From Cystobacter ferrugineus (GTDB lineage: Bacteria > Myxococcota > Myxococcia > Myxococcales > Myxococcaceae), in assembly GCF_001887355.1 (NCBI RefSeq), contig NZ_MPIN01000034.1, positions 1 to 39,856 on the forward strand: DNA of 39,856 bases. The letters are read 5' to 3'. Under the pieces are notes generated by a model, which was given only the letters and a program-made list of their open reading frames with translations, did not search any database and had not been told where the DNA came from. Positions 24,180 to 32,778 of the stretch are shown one piece after another. Both the position numbers and the translations under genes were made by a program. How positions within the stretch are numbered: the first letter of the stretch is position 1; each line of letters starts with the position of its first letter.

Positions 24180-24650
24180 TCAATGGCAGTCCACGGGCAG
24201 ATAGACCTGGCCCTGGAATCCGCTGGGGAACTCGCCTCCTTCAGAGCCGCCAGGTATCGCCCCGCCTGTTCTCTTCCTTCCCTGCGTGACTCCTCATCAT
24301 CCGGTTTGATCTAGAAGAGCACGAGAGCGCGTGTAGATGTCCGGGCGCAGGAGTTTGACGAACTCCGCGAGACGCTGCGGGTCCCCCAACCGCGCCCTCC
24401 TCACAATGTTGTAGAGACTGACGGTGTCGAGGAAGACAACGTTGGTGGGGTGCTGCACGCGGTACTGCCTGCCAATGGCGAGGTGTGCGGCCTTGCCAAG
24501 AGAAGCATCCCAGGGCTCCTTGGAGTCTGGCTCGCGGCCTGGTAGCCGGGAGATGGGAGGTGCCGCTTGGGCGCCGAAGGCCACCACGAGCACCAGGAGA
24601 AGACCCGCCAGCCGCCAGGTGTTCCTCGCCCTGGTTGCATGCTTTTCCAT
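24180..24650 (-). pseudogene. Frameshifted secreted nuclease-toxin relic (PD-(D/E)xK-like)
   Basis: The gene starts at ATG 24650 with a signal peptide (RLAGLLLVLVVAFGAQAAPP). It continues in one frame through HPTNVVFLDTVSLYNIVRRA to LLRPDI, then ends early at 24297. In the next frame, from about 24320, the sequence reads LF-stop-IKPDDEESRREGREQAGRYLAAL (stop TAG at 24313-24311), exactly where nuclease toxins have RPDI...YEIKP. A Glu codon GAG is thus probably TAG. A third frame then gives EFPSGFQGQVYLPVDCH and a stop at 24180. Two frameshifts and a nonsense codon show a dead gene. The family call rests on the RPDI...EIKP-like pattern of Tox-REase-type domains. A short intact 117-residue protein (24297-24650) is the alternative reading. 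Confidence 0.5.
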
Positions 24651-24740
24651 GTCCAATATGCCCCTCATGCGGTGTAAGCCTGGGAAGGGAAACTGACTTG
24701 AGCGCTCTCGTATGGGGGGCGCGCGCGGTGAGGTGGCGGC

Positions 24741-25475
24741 TCAAGCCTCCTCGTCCGGGCCCGCGTCGCCGGGCTCGGTGTCGCCCAGGGGCATGCGCAG
24801 GGCGCGGGCCTTCCTGGCGCGCTTGCGGCTGAGCTCCACCCCCACCGCGTCCAGCCCCAAATCATTGGCCACGGCGAGCACCGTGCCATGGCCGCAGAAG
24901 GGGTCCACGATGCAGCGCGTGGAGGTGTTCTCCAGCACGTAGCGGCAGGCGGCGAGGCACGCCTCCACGCCCATGCCGCGCGTCCACGTCACCTCGCCGG
25001 CCTGGGGGAGCACATCGGGGGTGGAGCGCGACAGGTCAGCGCGCACGCCGCGCGAGAAGCACAACAGGTGCGAGTACGCGGGACGGCCGAAGGTCGTCTG
25101 TCCCGCCGGGGCGCGGCACACCACCTTGTGCCAGAGCAGCGCGTGTCCCTGCTGCTCGGCGGCCTTCTGCACCAGGTAGCCCTTGTCCACCCACGTCCCG
25201 TCCTTCTTGATGTCCGTCTGGTAGAAGACGGTGACGCCCTCGTCCGGGCAGCGCGAGAGCACGAGCGCCGCGGTGCGCACGAACCAGTCCTTCCACTCGG
25301 CGAGGGTGAGGGTGGGGAACTCGGACACGTCGGGCATGGAGGTGATGAGCGAGCACCCCTCGAGCACGCCCTGCGCCTCCAGCCACGCGAGCGCATCCGC
25401 GCAGTGCACCGTGCGCTTGCCCTGGGGCGCGACCCGCTCCGCCCGCTGTCCGTCTCGTTGTCCGTCCGTGGCCAT
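24741..25475 (-). CDS. SAM-dependent methyltransferase resembling beta-class DNA methylases
   Basis: This 244-residue protein has the order seen in beta-class N4/N6 DNA methyltransferases: a catalytic-loop-like motif first (LITSMPDVSEFP, about 43-54), a middle region (VTVFYQTDIKKDG, TTFGRPAYSHLLCFSRG), then the SAM-binding motif I late (VDPFCGHGTVLAVANDLGL). The SAM motif is good, but the expected SPPY/DPPY is SMPD, lacking the Tyr that stacks the flipped base. It may therefore modify another substrate, such as RNA or a small molecule, or use a different mechanism. No restriction endonuclease gene is nearby. It lies 18 bp downstream of the SDR gene and is probably co-transcribed. ATG 25475 is the first start. 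Confidence 0.65.
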   Translation of the reverse strand: MATDGQRDGQRAERVAPQGKRTVHCADALAWLEAQGVLEGCSLITSMPDVSEFPTLTLAEWKDWFVRTAALVLSRCPDEGVTVFYQTDIKKDGTWVDKGYLVQKAAEQQGHALLWHKVVCRAPAGQTTFGRPAYSHLLCFSRGVRADLSRSTPDVLPQAGEVTWTRGMGVEACLAACRYVLENTSTRCIVDPFCGHGTVLAVANDLGLDAVGVELSRKRARKARALRMPLGDTEPGDAGPDEEA

Positions 25476-25493
25476 GTCGACAGGCGCCGCCGT

Positions 25494-26255
25494 TCAGCGC
25501 CGCTTCACGTTGAAGGGGCCGAAGCCCTGGTCCGCGGGCATGACCTCGATGACGTTGATGTTCACGCGCGGGGGGCGGGTGACGCACCACACCACCACGT
25601 CGGCGATGTCCGCGGCGGTGAGCGGCTCCATGCCCTCGTACACCTTGCCCGCCCGCTCGGCGTCTCCCTTGAAGCGCACGAGCGAGAACTCCGTCTCCAC
25701 CATGCCGGGCTGCACGTCCGTCACCCGCACGCGCGTGCCCGCCAGGTCCGCCTTCAGGTTCTGGGAGAACTGGTGCACGAACGCCTTGGTGGCCCCGTAC
25801 ACGTTGCCGCCCGGGTAGGGGTACGTGGCCGCCACCGAGCCCAGGTTCACCACGTGCCCCCGGTCGCGCCGCACCATGCCCGGCAGGAGCGCGCGCGTCA
25901 TGTACACCAGCCCCTTGCAGTTGGTGTCGATCATCAACTCCCAGTCCTCCAGTGACGCCTCGTGCGCGGGCGACAGCCCCAGCCCCAGCCCCGCGTTGTT
26001 GACGAGCACGTCCACGTCGGCGAACTCCGGGGGCAGGGAGGCGAGCGAGGACTCGACCTCCTCGCGCGAGCGGACGTCCAATACGAGACAGTGGGATGGG
26101 GTAGGGAGGCGTGCGGCGAGGGAATGCAACCGCTCCTCGCGGCGTCCCACTAGGATGAGGCGCGCGCCTTCCTGGGAGAGCGAGAAGGCGCAGGCTTCAC
26201 CAATACCCGACGTGGCCCCGGTCACCAGGGCTGTCCATCCTTGAAGCGTATTCAT
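25494..26255 (-). CDS. Short-chain dehydrogenase/reductase (YdfG-like)
   Basis: This 253-residue classical SDR has NAD(P)-binding TGATSGIG (13-20), NNAGLGLG, and the catalytic Ser...Tyr-x3-Lys as NLGSVAATYPYPGGNVYGATK. RREERL after the second strand suggests NADPH preference. The sequence resembles YdfG-type NADP-dependent 3-hydroxy acid/serine dehydrogenases (NVIEVMPADQ near the end), but the substrate is not certain. The ATG at 26255 gives the standard MNTLQGWTALVTG start; longer in-frame codons upstream are not coding. First gene of a two-gene minus-strand unit with the methyltransferase; divergent from the DUF4032 gene. Confidence 0.87.
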   Translation of the reverse strand: MNTLQGWTALVTGATSGIGEACAFSLSQEGARLILVGRREERLHSLAARLPTPSHCLVLDVRSREEVESSLASLPPEFADVDVLVNNAGLGLGLSPAHEASLEDWELMIDTNCKGLVYMTRALLPGMVRRDRGHVVNLGSVAATYPYPGGNVYGATKAFVHQFSQNLKADLAGTRVRVTDVQPGMVETEFSLVRFKGDAERAGKVYEGMEPLTAADIADVVVWCVTRPPRVNINVIEVMPADQGFGPFNVKRR

Positions 26256-26339
26256 GGCCGCCGATCCTAACGGCGCGGGGGAGGAGTGCACGTGTCTCAT
26301 GACACCCGGAGTCTGATTCCCGTGGGTTCTCGCGTTAAC

Positions 26340-27641
26340 ATGGGTGTCATGACGCCCGCTCGTGCTCTCAACGCGATCCACCTGCGCCAGGGTCATCCCG
26401 ACTTCCTGGATCTGCCCTGGCACCTGCCGCTGGAGGCCTGGACCCGCGAGGTGTGTCCGCGGCTGGTCGAGGTGCCGCGCGGTCTGTCGCGGCACACGGT
26501 CGTCTTCGTGAGCTACGGGCCGGAGATCTACGCGCTCAAGGAGCTGCCCATGCCCATCGGCCAGCGCGAGTACGACGTGCTGCGCGGCCTGGAGGAGCGG
26601 CGGCTGCCCTCGGTCACCCCCGTGGGGCACGCGCGCGTGCGCGCCCCGGAGCAGCCCGGCAACGAGGTGGCCATCCTCTTCACCCAGTACCTGAGCTCGT
26701 CGCTGCCCTACCGCGTGCTCTTCATGAACAAGGGTCTGGAGCGCTACCGCGAGCGGCTCCTCGACGCCATGGCCAGCCTGCTCGTGCGCCTGCACCTGGG
26801 CGGCTTCTTCTGGGGCGATTGCTCCCTGTCCAACGTGCTCTTCCGCCGCGACGCGGGCGAGCTGCAGGCCTACGCGGTGGACGCCGAGACGTCCGAGCTG
26901 CACGCGAAGCTGTCCGACGGCCAGCGCGAGCTGGACCTGATGATCATGGAGGAGAACGTCACCGGGGGCCTGGCGGACCTGGCGGCCATGGAGGAGGTGG
27001 AGCTGCCCTCCTCGCTCGACGTGTACGAGACGGCCCCGAGCATCCGCCAGCGCTACGAGCGGCTGTGGACGGAGATCAACAAGGAAATCCCCATCTCGCG
27101 CAGCGAGAGCTACCGCATCCACGAGCGCATCCGGGCGCTCAATGATCTGGGCTTCTCGGTGGGCGAGGTGGACCTGGTGGCCAGCGGCGACGGCAGCCAG
27201 CTACGCATGCGCACCATCGTCACGGACCGCGAGTACCACCGCCACCAGCTCCACAACCTCACGGGCCTGGTGGCCGAGGAGCGCCAGGCGGCCATGCTGC
27301 TCAACGAGGTGCGCGAGCTGAAGGCCACGCTCTCGCGCGAGCTCAACCGGAGCGTGCCCCTGAGCGTGGCGGCGTTCCGCTGGCTCGACGAGCGCTTCCG
27401 GCCCACCCTCAACAAGTTCCAGAAGGACCTGGGCCCGGCGGCGGACGAGGCCGAGCTGTACTGCCAGGTGCTCGAGCACAAGTGGTTCCTGTCGGAAAAG
27501 GCCAAACGGGACGTGGGCCTGGACGCCGCCATCAAGGCGTACGTGGCGCTGCGCCGCGAGCAGCCCGCCCCCGCGCTCCTGCGCTCGGAGAGTGCCCCCC
27601 TCCTCGTGGAGTCCACCGCGCGGCGGATTCCGTCCGCGTAG
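26340..27641 (+). CDS. DUF4032-domain protein with kinase-like (LPS-kinase/InaA) fold
   Basis: This roughly 433-residue cytoplasmic protein has an N-terminal half resembling RIO/InaA-type small kinases. There is a Lys-containing strand (YALKELPMPIGQREYDVLRG), then the catalytic-loop-like LLVRLHLGGFFWGDCSLSNV, with Asp and Asn placed as in HxDxxxxN loops, then YAVDAETSE in the metal-binding position. The C-terminal half is the DUF4032 region (YERLWTEINKEIPISRSESY, NKFQKDLGPAADEAELYCQV). Homologues are known in actinobacteria and myxobacteria, but the substrate is unknown. Start uncertain: ATG 26340 or 26349 are both plausible; the frame is open to 26286. Divergent from the SDR gene and convergent with mocA. 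Confidence 0.75.
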   Translation: MGVMTPARALNAIHLRQGHPDFLDLPWHLPLEAWTREVCPRLVEVPRGLSRHTVVFVSYGPEIYALKELPMPIGQREYDVLRGLEERRLPSVTPVGHARVRAPEQPGNEVAILFTQYLSSSLPYRVLFMNKGLERYRERLLDAMASLLVRLHLGGFFWGDCSLSNVLFRRDAGELQAYAVDAETSELHAKLSDGQRELDLMIMEENVTGGLADLAAMEEVELPSSLDVYETAPSIRQRYERLWTEINKEIPISRSESYRIHERIRALNDLGFSVGEVDLVASGDGSQLRMRTIVTDREYHRHQLHNLTGLVAEERQAAMLLNEVRELKATLSRELNRSVPLSVAAFRWLDERFRPTLNKFQKDLGPAADEAELYCQVLEHKWFLSEKAKRDVGLDAAIKAYVALRREQPAPALLRSESAPLLVESTARRIPSA

Positions 27642-27650
27642 CGCGCGTCC

Positions 27651-27679
27651 GGGCGGCGGCTCAACCGGGCCCGCCGCCC
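27651..27679. terminator. Possible bidirectional terminator hairpin
   Basis: GGGCGGCGG (27651-27659) and CCGCCGCCC (27671-27679) form a perfect 9-bp stem with an 11-nt loop. It lies at the convergent ends of the DUF4032 and mocA genes, overlapping the last codons of the latter. There is no T-tract. Confidence 0.35.
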
Positions 27680-28239
27680 CGCTGGAGCCGCTCCACGTCC
27701 GCCTCGGTGTCCACGTCCAGGCCTCCGCCCTCGAGCGCCACCGGCTCCACCCGGCGTCCCCGGAACACGGCGCGCGCCCCCTGGTCCCCCCGCAGCGCGA
27801 GCAGCTCCGGGAGCAGGGCCGGGGAGAACAGGGCGGGCACCCCCACGACTCCCTCGTAGGCGGACGCGACGATGGGTGCCCCCGTGTCGCGCTGGACTCG
27901 GGCCAGGGCGCGCAGGTGTTCGGCCGTGAGCAGCGGCTGATCGCACGTGAGCACCAGCGCCGCCGTGTCGACGCCGTCGAGCCCCTGGCGGATGGAGCTG
28001 GCGATTCCCTCCTCGGCGCGCGGGTTGTGGACGCAGGTGACGGGCAGGGAGGCCACGGCCCGGGAGACGTCCTCCGCGCGTGCCCCCGTCACCACCCGCA
28101 CCGGACCCAGCCCCGACTCCACCGCGAGCCTCGCCGCCCGGTGTACGAGCGTCTCCCCTCGCCACTCGACGAGCTGCTTGGGCCGGCCGAGCCGCGAGGA
28201 GGCCCCCGCCGCGAGCACCACCACCGTCACCGCTTCCAT
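27661..28239 (-). CDS. mocA: MobA/MocA-like molybdenum cofactor nucleotidyltransferase
   Basis: This 192-residue NTP transferase has the nucleotide-binding signature VVLAAGASSRLGRPKQLVEW at the N-terminus and the metal-binding TCDQPLLTAEH in the middle. It is of the MocA type, which attaches CMP to molybdopterin for xanthine-dehydrogenase-class enzymes. MobA (GMP) is the alternative, as sequence alone does not fix the nucleotide. ALRGDQGARAVF near the C-terminus is also typical of MocA-like proteins. It is divergent from xdhC, whose product loads the sulphurated cofactor, so the two probably serve one Mo hydroxylase encoded elsewhere. Confidence 0.82.
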   Translation of the reverse strand: MEAVTVVVLAAGASSRLGRPKQLVEWRGETLVHRAARLAVESGLGPVRVVTGARAEDVSRAVASLPVTCVHNPRAEEGIASSIRQGLDGVDTAALVLTCDQPLLTAEHLRALARVQRDTGAPIVASAYEGVVGVPALFSPALLPELLALRGDQGARAVFRGRRVEPVALEGGGLDVDTEADVERLQRGGGPG

Positions 28240-28420
28240 GCGCGCACCCTTCCTCCACTCGGAGCCAGAGGACTTCCCTCGGAGTGAAGCGTGAATGAGA
28301 TTGGCGTCGAAAACACCGGGGGACTAGGTATGACCCCCCCGGATTTCATGCCACGTCCCGGCGTGTGCGACACTGGCCGCTGCTCACCTGGACGGGAGCT
28401 TCGAGGAGGTAGGACGCCCC

Positions 28421-29614
28421 ATGCGAGAGTTGAGCGAGGTCCTCACCGCGTACAGGGCGGCCAAGACGAGGGGAGAGCCGCTGCTGCTCGCCACGCTCGT
28501 GCGGGTGGAGGGCTCGACGTACCGGCGGCCCGGCGCGCGGATGCTGATGACGGGCGAGCGTCAGCTCGCGGGCGGCATCAGCGGCGGGTGTCTGGAGTCC
28601 GACGTGCTGCGCAAGGCGCTCTGGCGCACCGAGCACGGCGAGGCGGTCGTCATCCAGTACGACTCGCGCGCGGATGACGAGTTCGCCTTCACCATGGGCC
28701 TGGGCTGCAACGGGCTCGTCGAGCTGCTGTTGGAGCGGTTGGATGGCTCCCGGCCCCACGTGCTGGACTTCCTGGAGCGCAGCCAGGCGGAGCGGGTGAC
28801 GGCGGCGATCGCCACCGTGGTCGTCTCGGGCACGGGGCGCGAGCGGGTGGGGGCGCGGGTGATGCGCGATGCGCTCGGGCGCACGGACTCGAGCGTCCAG
28901 GACGAGGCCCTGCGCGCGCTGTTGATGGAGGACCTGGCGCAGGCGCTGGCGAGCGGCCGCTCGGGCTACCAGCGCCGGGAGACGGACACGTGCGTGGTGG
29001 AGGTGGCCATCGAGGTGGTGCCCCCACCGGTGCCACTGGTGCTCTTCGGCACGGGCTTCGACGTGCACCCGGTGGTGGAGCTGGCCAAGAACATCGGCTG
29101 GCACGTGACGGTGGTGGGCACTCGGCCCACGGGCAACCTGAAGACGCGCTTTCCCCGGGCGGATGTGTGGGTGGGCGCCCGCGCCGGCATGACGTTGGAT
29201 GGGCTGAATCTGGACGCGCGCACGCTCGCGGTGCTCATGACGCACAACTTCACCGAGGACGAGGAGCTGCTCTCTCGGCTGCTGCCCTCGCCCGTGCGCT
29301 ACATCGGCGTGCTGGGTCCCCGGCGCCGCCTGGAGCGGCTGCTCACGACGCTGGAGGGGCAGGGCGTGCGGCCGACGGCCGCGCAGCTCGCGCGGCTGCA
29401 CGGGCCGGTGGGGCTGGACATCGGGGCGGAGGGGGCGGACGAGATCGCCCTGTCGATCGTCTCGGAGTTGCAGTCCTTCGTCGCCGGACGCGAGGGCGGG
29501 GCGTTGCGCCAGCGCACGGTGCCCATCCATCCGGACCCGGAGCCCTTCGTCGCCCGGCCCCTGCCTCGCGCCGCGGAGAACATCGTCCAGGCCACCTGCG
29601 CCCTGGAGTCCTGA
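28421..29614 (+). CDS. xdhC: XdhC/CoxI-family molybdenum cofactor chaperone
   Basis: In this 397-residue protein the N-terminal XdhC/CoxI domain has the conserved LATLVRVEGSTYRRPGARML and QLAGGISGGCLESDV. The C-terminal Rossmann domain begins LVLFGTGFDVHPVVELAKNI and ends with IGVLGPRRRLERLL. XdhC binds sulphurated molybdenum cofactor and inserts it into xanthine dehydrogenase-type enzymes. No xdhA/B or cox genes lie in the window. The GGAGGTAGGA site 7-16 nt upstream supports ATG 28421. Divergent from mocA across 181 bp, which also contains a CCGGGGG/CCCCCGG hairpin at 28316-28342 of unknown role. Confidence 0.85.
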   Translation: MRELSEVLTAYRAAKTRGEPLLLATLVRVEGSTYRRPGARMLMTGERQLAGGISGGCLESDVLRKALWRTEHGEAVVIQYDSRADDEFAFTMGLGCNGLVELLLERLDGSRPHVLDFLERSQAERVTAAIATVVVSGTGRERVGARVMRDALGRTDSSVQDEALRALLMEDLAQALASGRSGYQRRETDTCVVEVAIEVVPPPVPLVLFGTGFDVHPVVELAKNIGWHVTVVGTRPTGNLKTRFPRADVWVGARAGMTLDGLNLDARTLAVLMTHNFTEDEELLSRLLPSPVRYIGVLGPRRRLERLLTTLEGQGVRPTAAQLARLHGPVGLDIGAEGADEIALSIVSELQSFVAGREGGALRQRTVPIHPDPEPFVARPLPRAAENIVQATCALES

Positions 29615-29722
29615 TGCATCCGCCCAGGGGGGCCTGACCCTCCAGGTCGTTCCGTCGGACGTCACATCAAAAGTAGGGTGGACCCGTCCTGGCGAGTCAT
29701 GCCGCCAGACGGAGGTAACCCC

Positions 29723-30877
29723 ATGTTCGGTTTCATCCCGCCCCGGCACCGGCGCGTCCCGCCCGGCACGGGGCGGCTGCTCTTCCGCGAGGAAGGCGTC
29801 GAGTACGAGCAGATCAAGTGCGTGGGCGCGGGCCCCTACGGAGAGCTCATCTTCCTGGCCTGGCGGCACGCCGCGCACCACGGCTCCACCCCGGTGGTGG
29901 TGAAGAGCCTGGGCGGCCTGCAGCCCTGGAAGTCGCGCCGGCGCCTGGAGGCGGAAGCGCGATTCCTGCCGGGGCTCGTGCATCCGGGGATCGCCCGCGT
30001 CCTCGGCTGCCACTCGCGTGGGGCCCAGCACTTCACGGTGTCGGAGTTCATCGAGGGCCACTCCCTGACCAAGCTGCTCGGCTACGCGGCGCTGCGGGGC
30101 AGGCCCCTGAGCGAGGAGTTCGCCCTGTATGTCTGCGCCCAGGTGGCCGGGGCCCTCCACGCCGCGCATTCCATGCGGGGAGGGGACTTCCCACCCTGGG
30201 GCCTGGTTCATCGGAACGTGTGCCCGGACAACATCCGGCTGGATCGCGACGGCCAGCCCAAGCTCACCCATTTCGATCTCGCCGGGTGCCCCCTGCCGGG
30301 GCGCGAGACGCTCACGGGGCTGTCGGATCCGCTCGGAGACCCCGACTACGCCGCGCCCGAGCGGCTGTGCACGCGGCTGGCGCGCGCGAGGCCGGAGGCG
30401 CGGATGGACCTGTTCTCCCTGGGGCTCGTGCTGCTGGAGCTGCTCACCCACCAGCACCTCTACTACCTGGAGACCGTGGACCAGCGCGTGGCGCGGATCC
30501 TCCTGCTGCTCCGGCTCGCCGTCCACCCCATGTCGCGAGCCGAGGCCCGGTCGGTGGATCAGCGGGCGCTCCGGGCCGAGCTCTTCCGTCCCAGTGACGT
30601 GGAGTACGCCGCGCGGGACGTCTCGGAGCCGGTGAAGGCGGTTGTCCACAAGTTGCTGCGCCAGGCGCCCGGGGAGCGCTACGTGACGGCCGCTGAAGTG
30701 CAGGCGGAGCTGCTGCGCTGCCTGAAGGGCCGGAGCCGCTGGTACGGCGCCTGGCGGGCCGCGCGGGAGGTCCGGCAACTGGAGCGAGAGGTGGCCCGCT
30801 TGCCGCACGAGGCCCAGACCGTGGGCTCCTACAGTGCTCGCGGTGGAGACTCCGCGCGCTCCACGACGACCCGATGA
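29723..30877 (+). CDS. Ser/Thr kinase-like protein, probably a pseudokinase
   Basis: In this 384-residue kinase fold the glycine-rich loop is VGAGPYG (34-40) and the ATP-anchoring Lys61 (PVVVKSLGG) is present. The catalytic loop reads VHRNVCPDN, with Asn165 where the catalytic Asp of HRD should be. The metal-binding DFG is D185-L-A. Activity is therefore doubtful, and a regulatory or ATP-sensing role is more likely. The APE-like PDYAAPERL and later helices are conserved. No membrane segment is visible. ATG 29723 is preceded by GGAGGTAACCCC. Its end overlaps the start of the active kinase gene by 4 nt (ATGA), so the two are translated in a coupled way and probably interact. Confidence 0.8.
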   Translation: MFGFIPPRHRRVPPGTGRLLFREEGVEYEQIKCVGAGPYGELIFLAWRHAAHHGSTPVVVKSLGGLQPWKSRRRLEAEARFLPGLVHPGIARVLGCHSRGAQHFTVSEFIEGHSLTKLLGYAALRGRPLSEEFALYVCAQVAGALHAAHSMRGGDFPPWGLVHRNVCPDNIRLDRDGQPKLTHFDLAGCPLPGRETLTGLSDPLGDPDYAAPERLCTRLARARPEARMDLFSLGLVLLELLTHQHLYYLETVDQRVARILLLLRLAVHPMSRAEARSVDQRALRAELFRPSDVEYAARDVSEPVKAVVHKLLRQAPGERYVTAAEVQAELLRCLKGRSRWYGAWRAAREVRQLEREVARLPHEAQTVGSYSARGGDSARSTTTR

Positions 30878-32712
30878 GCCGGGTGGAAGGACAGGCCCGG
30901 TGGGGCGTCCACCCGCGCGGCGCCTTCGTGCTCCGGCGTCCGAGGGGCTGGCGGCGGGCGCGTGCCCGGGTGTTCGAGTTCCCGCTCCCGGGCGTGAACG
31001 TGGGCGGCTATCTCCTGGAGGCGCGGCTGGGGACGGGAGGACAGGGCAGCGTGTACCGGGCGCGCCGCGAGGGCGGGGTGTTCGCGGTGAAGCTCATTCC
31101 GCTGGCGCTCGCGCGCACGTGGGGGCAGCGGGAACTGGAGGTGATGGCGCGGCTGAAGCTGCCCGGTATCGCGGCGCTGGAGGGACATGGACACTGGCCC
31201 GCGGTGGCCCCGCGCTTTCTCTTCCTGGTCACCCGGTACGTGGAGGGCCGCACGGTGTACGCCTGGGCGCGGGAGACGAATCCCTCGGCGCGCGACGTGG
31301 TGGAGAAGGGCCGGGCGCTGGTGGGGGTGTTGGGGGCGGTGCATGGCGCGGGCGTGGTGCACCGGGACGTGAAGGGCGACAACGTGCTGGTGGGCGAGGA
31401 GGGGGGCGAGGTGGTGCTGGTGGACTTCGGTGCCGCGAGCTACGCGAGCGCTCCGCGTCTCACCGAGTTCCTGCCTCCGGGCACGCCGCGCTACCGCAGC
31501 CCCGAGGCGATGCGCTTCCTGCTGGGGCACTCGCGGGGCGAGCGCTACGAGTCCCCGCCGGGGGATGACCTGTGGGCCTTCGGGGTGCTGTTGTACTGGT
31601 TGCTCACGGGGAACTGGCCCTTCGAGGGGACGGAGTGGGGGGCGGTGCTGCACCCGGAGCCGGAGCCGCCGCGCGCGCGCAACCCCCGGGTGCCCGCCGC
31701 CCTGAGCGCGCTGTGCCTGCGCCTGCTGGCGAAGACGCCCGAGGAGCGCTTCGCGGACGCGGAGGCGGTGGGCGAGGCCCTGGAGGCGGCGCTGGCGGGG
31801 GCGGGGGCGGACTGGGAGGTGCCGCTGTGTGACGCCCATGGGCCGGACACCGCCACCACGCACGAGGTGGCGCCACTGGACACGGACGAGGCCCTGGCCC
31901 GCCTCGAGCGGCTGGCGGCCCATGCCGAGCACCACCCGCCCGTGCGGGGCCGTCCCGTGGCCCGGGAGGAGGCCCTGGTGCCCGGGCGTTCCCCGAGGGG
32001 GTGGAGGTGGGGGCTCGGCGGGGTGCTGGTGCTGGGGATGGCGCTCGGGGTGCTTCAATGCCTCTCGGGCCAGGAAATGGCGCCGCCGGGGAGGCCAATG
32101 GACGCTGAGGGGGGCGCGGTGTCCTCTCCCGAGGAATTCATCCCCGCGCCCGTCGTGGTTCCCACGATGCTCGGTAAGGAAGACACGCGCTTGAACAAGG
32201 ACACGAAGATGAAGAAGGCCCTCGGACGCACGGCTCGGGTGGTGGGGGCGGGGCTGGTGTGTCAGGCCTTGACGGGGTGCCCGGCCCCGCAGCGGCAGGT
32301 GATGGCCACTCCGGAGCCCGCCGAGTGCCCGGCGGGAGCGATCGAGGCCATGGCCAAGGAGTTGGCGTTGCCCGTGGGGGAGAAGGCACTGGTCATGTTT
32401 GACAGTCGGCAGGTCAACAACATCCCCGTGCGGGAAGGTCTCGCACACGTGGAAATCGACCTGCGACATGGCCGCTGGGCGGGGAATACCGGTATCTTCA
32501 TTTCTGGAATGCTCACCGTGGGGCGGGACCGTGTGTATGGCCGTTTCACCCAGGCTCGCATTCGGGACGGAGAGCCGTTTCCGGTATGTCTGGAGCTGAC
32601 GGACAAGTTCAAGGGGGGGCGAGGTGTTGTCATCCGGGAGCCCGGCCGGAGTCCAGACACGGTCTTGATCTACTCCTCGGAGTATGTGGTTGCCGTGAAG
32701 CAATTCAAATGA
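30874..32712 (+). CDS. Membrane-anchored Ser/Thr protein kinase with C-terminal extracytoplasmic domain
   Basis: In this 612-residue protein the kinase domain (about 45-310) is complete: GTGGQGSV loop (53-60), Lys73 in FAVKLI, H163-R164-D165 and Asn170 in HRDVKGDN, D184-F-G, and the activation-segment end YRSPEAM. A transmembrane helix follows at about 378-396 (WGLGGVLVLGMALGVLQCL). The outer part has MKKALGRTARVVGAG...LTGC, which looks like a lipoprotein signal but is in frame with the kinase, then a beta-rich domain with VYGRFTQARIRDGEPFPVCL. I recall similar fusions in other myxobacterial kinases, so one gene is preferred; a separate lipoprotein gene from ATG 32209 is the alternative. Coupled to the pseudokinase upstream. 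Confidence 0.82.
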   Translation: MSRVEGQARWGVHPRGAFVLRRPRGWRRARARVFEFPLPGVNVGGYLLEARLGTGGQGSVYRARREGGVFAVKLIPLALARTWGQRELEVMARLKLPGIAALEGHGHWPAVAPRFLFLVTRYVEGRTVYAWARETNPSARDVVEKGRALVGVLGAVHGAGVVHRDVKGDNVLVGEEGGEVVLVDFGAASYASAPRLTEFLPPGTPRYRSPEAMRFLLGHSRGERYESPPGDDLWAFGVLLYWLLTGNWPFEGTEWGAVLHPEPEPPRARNPRVPAALSALCLRLLAKTPEERFADAEAVGEALEAALAGAGADWEVPLCDAHGPDTATTHEVAPLDTDEALARLERLAAHAEHHPPVRGRPVAREEALVPGRSPRGWRWGLGGVLVLGMALGVLQCLSGQEMAPPGRPMDAEGGAVSSPEEFIPAPVVVPTMLGKEDTRLNKDTKMKKALGRTARVVGAGLVCQALTGCPAPQRQVMATPEPAECPAGAIEAMAKELALPVGEKALVMFDSRQVNNIPVREGLAHVEIDLRHGRWAGNTGIFISGMLTVGRDRVYGRFTQARIRDGEPFPVCLELTDKFKGGRGVVIREPGRSPDTVLIYSSEYVVAVKQFK

Positions 32713-32778
32713 AGGGAACACGGGCCAGGATGCTCTGGGTCCGCTTCCCATCGCTTTCGCATCGAGGTTCAAGGCCCT

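Noticed and set aside
28346-30808. 820-codon open frame on the minus strand
   Set aside because: Antisense shadow of xdhC and the pseudokinase. The product is low-complexity, rich in His, Arg, Gln and Pro, without domains, and caused by GC bias at third positions.
32209-32712. Separate lipoprotein gene starting MKKALGRTARVVGAG
   Set aside because: It is in frame with the kinase without a stop and I recall similar fusions in other myxobacterial kinases. No clear separate ribosome site was seen. Kept as an alternative in the kinase entry.
30829-32772. 647-codon open frame on the minus strand
   Set aside because: Antisense to the complete Ser/Thr kinase; composition is typical of shadow frames and no motif is present.
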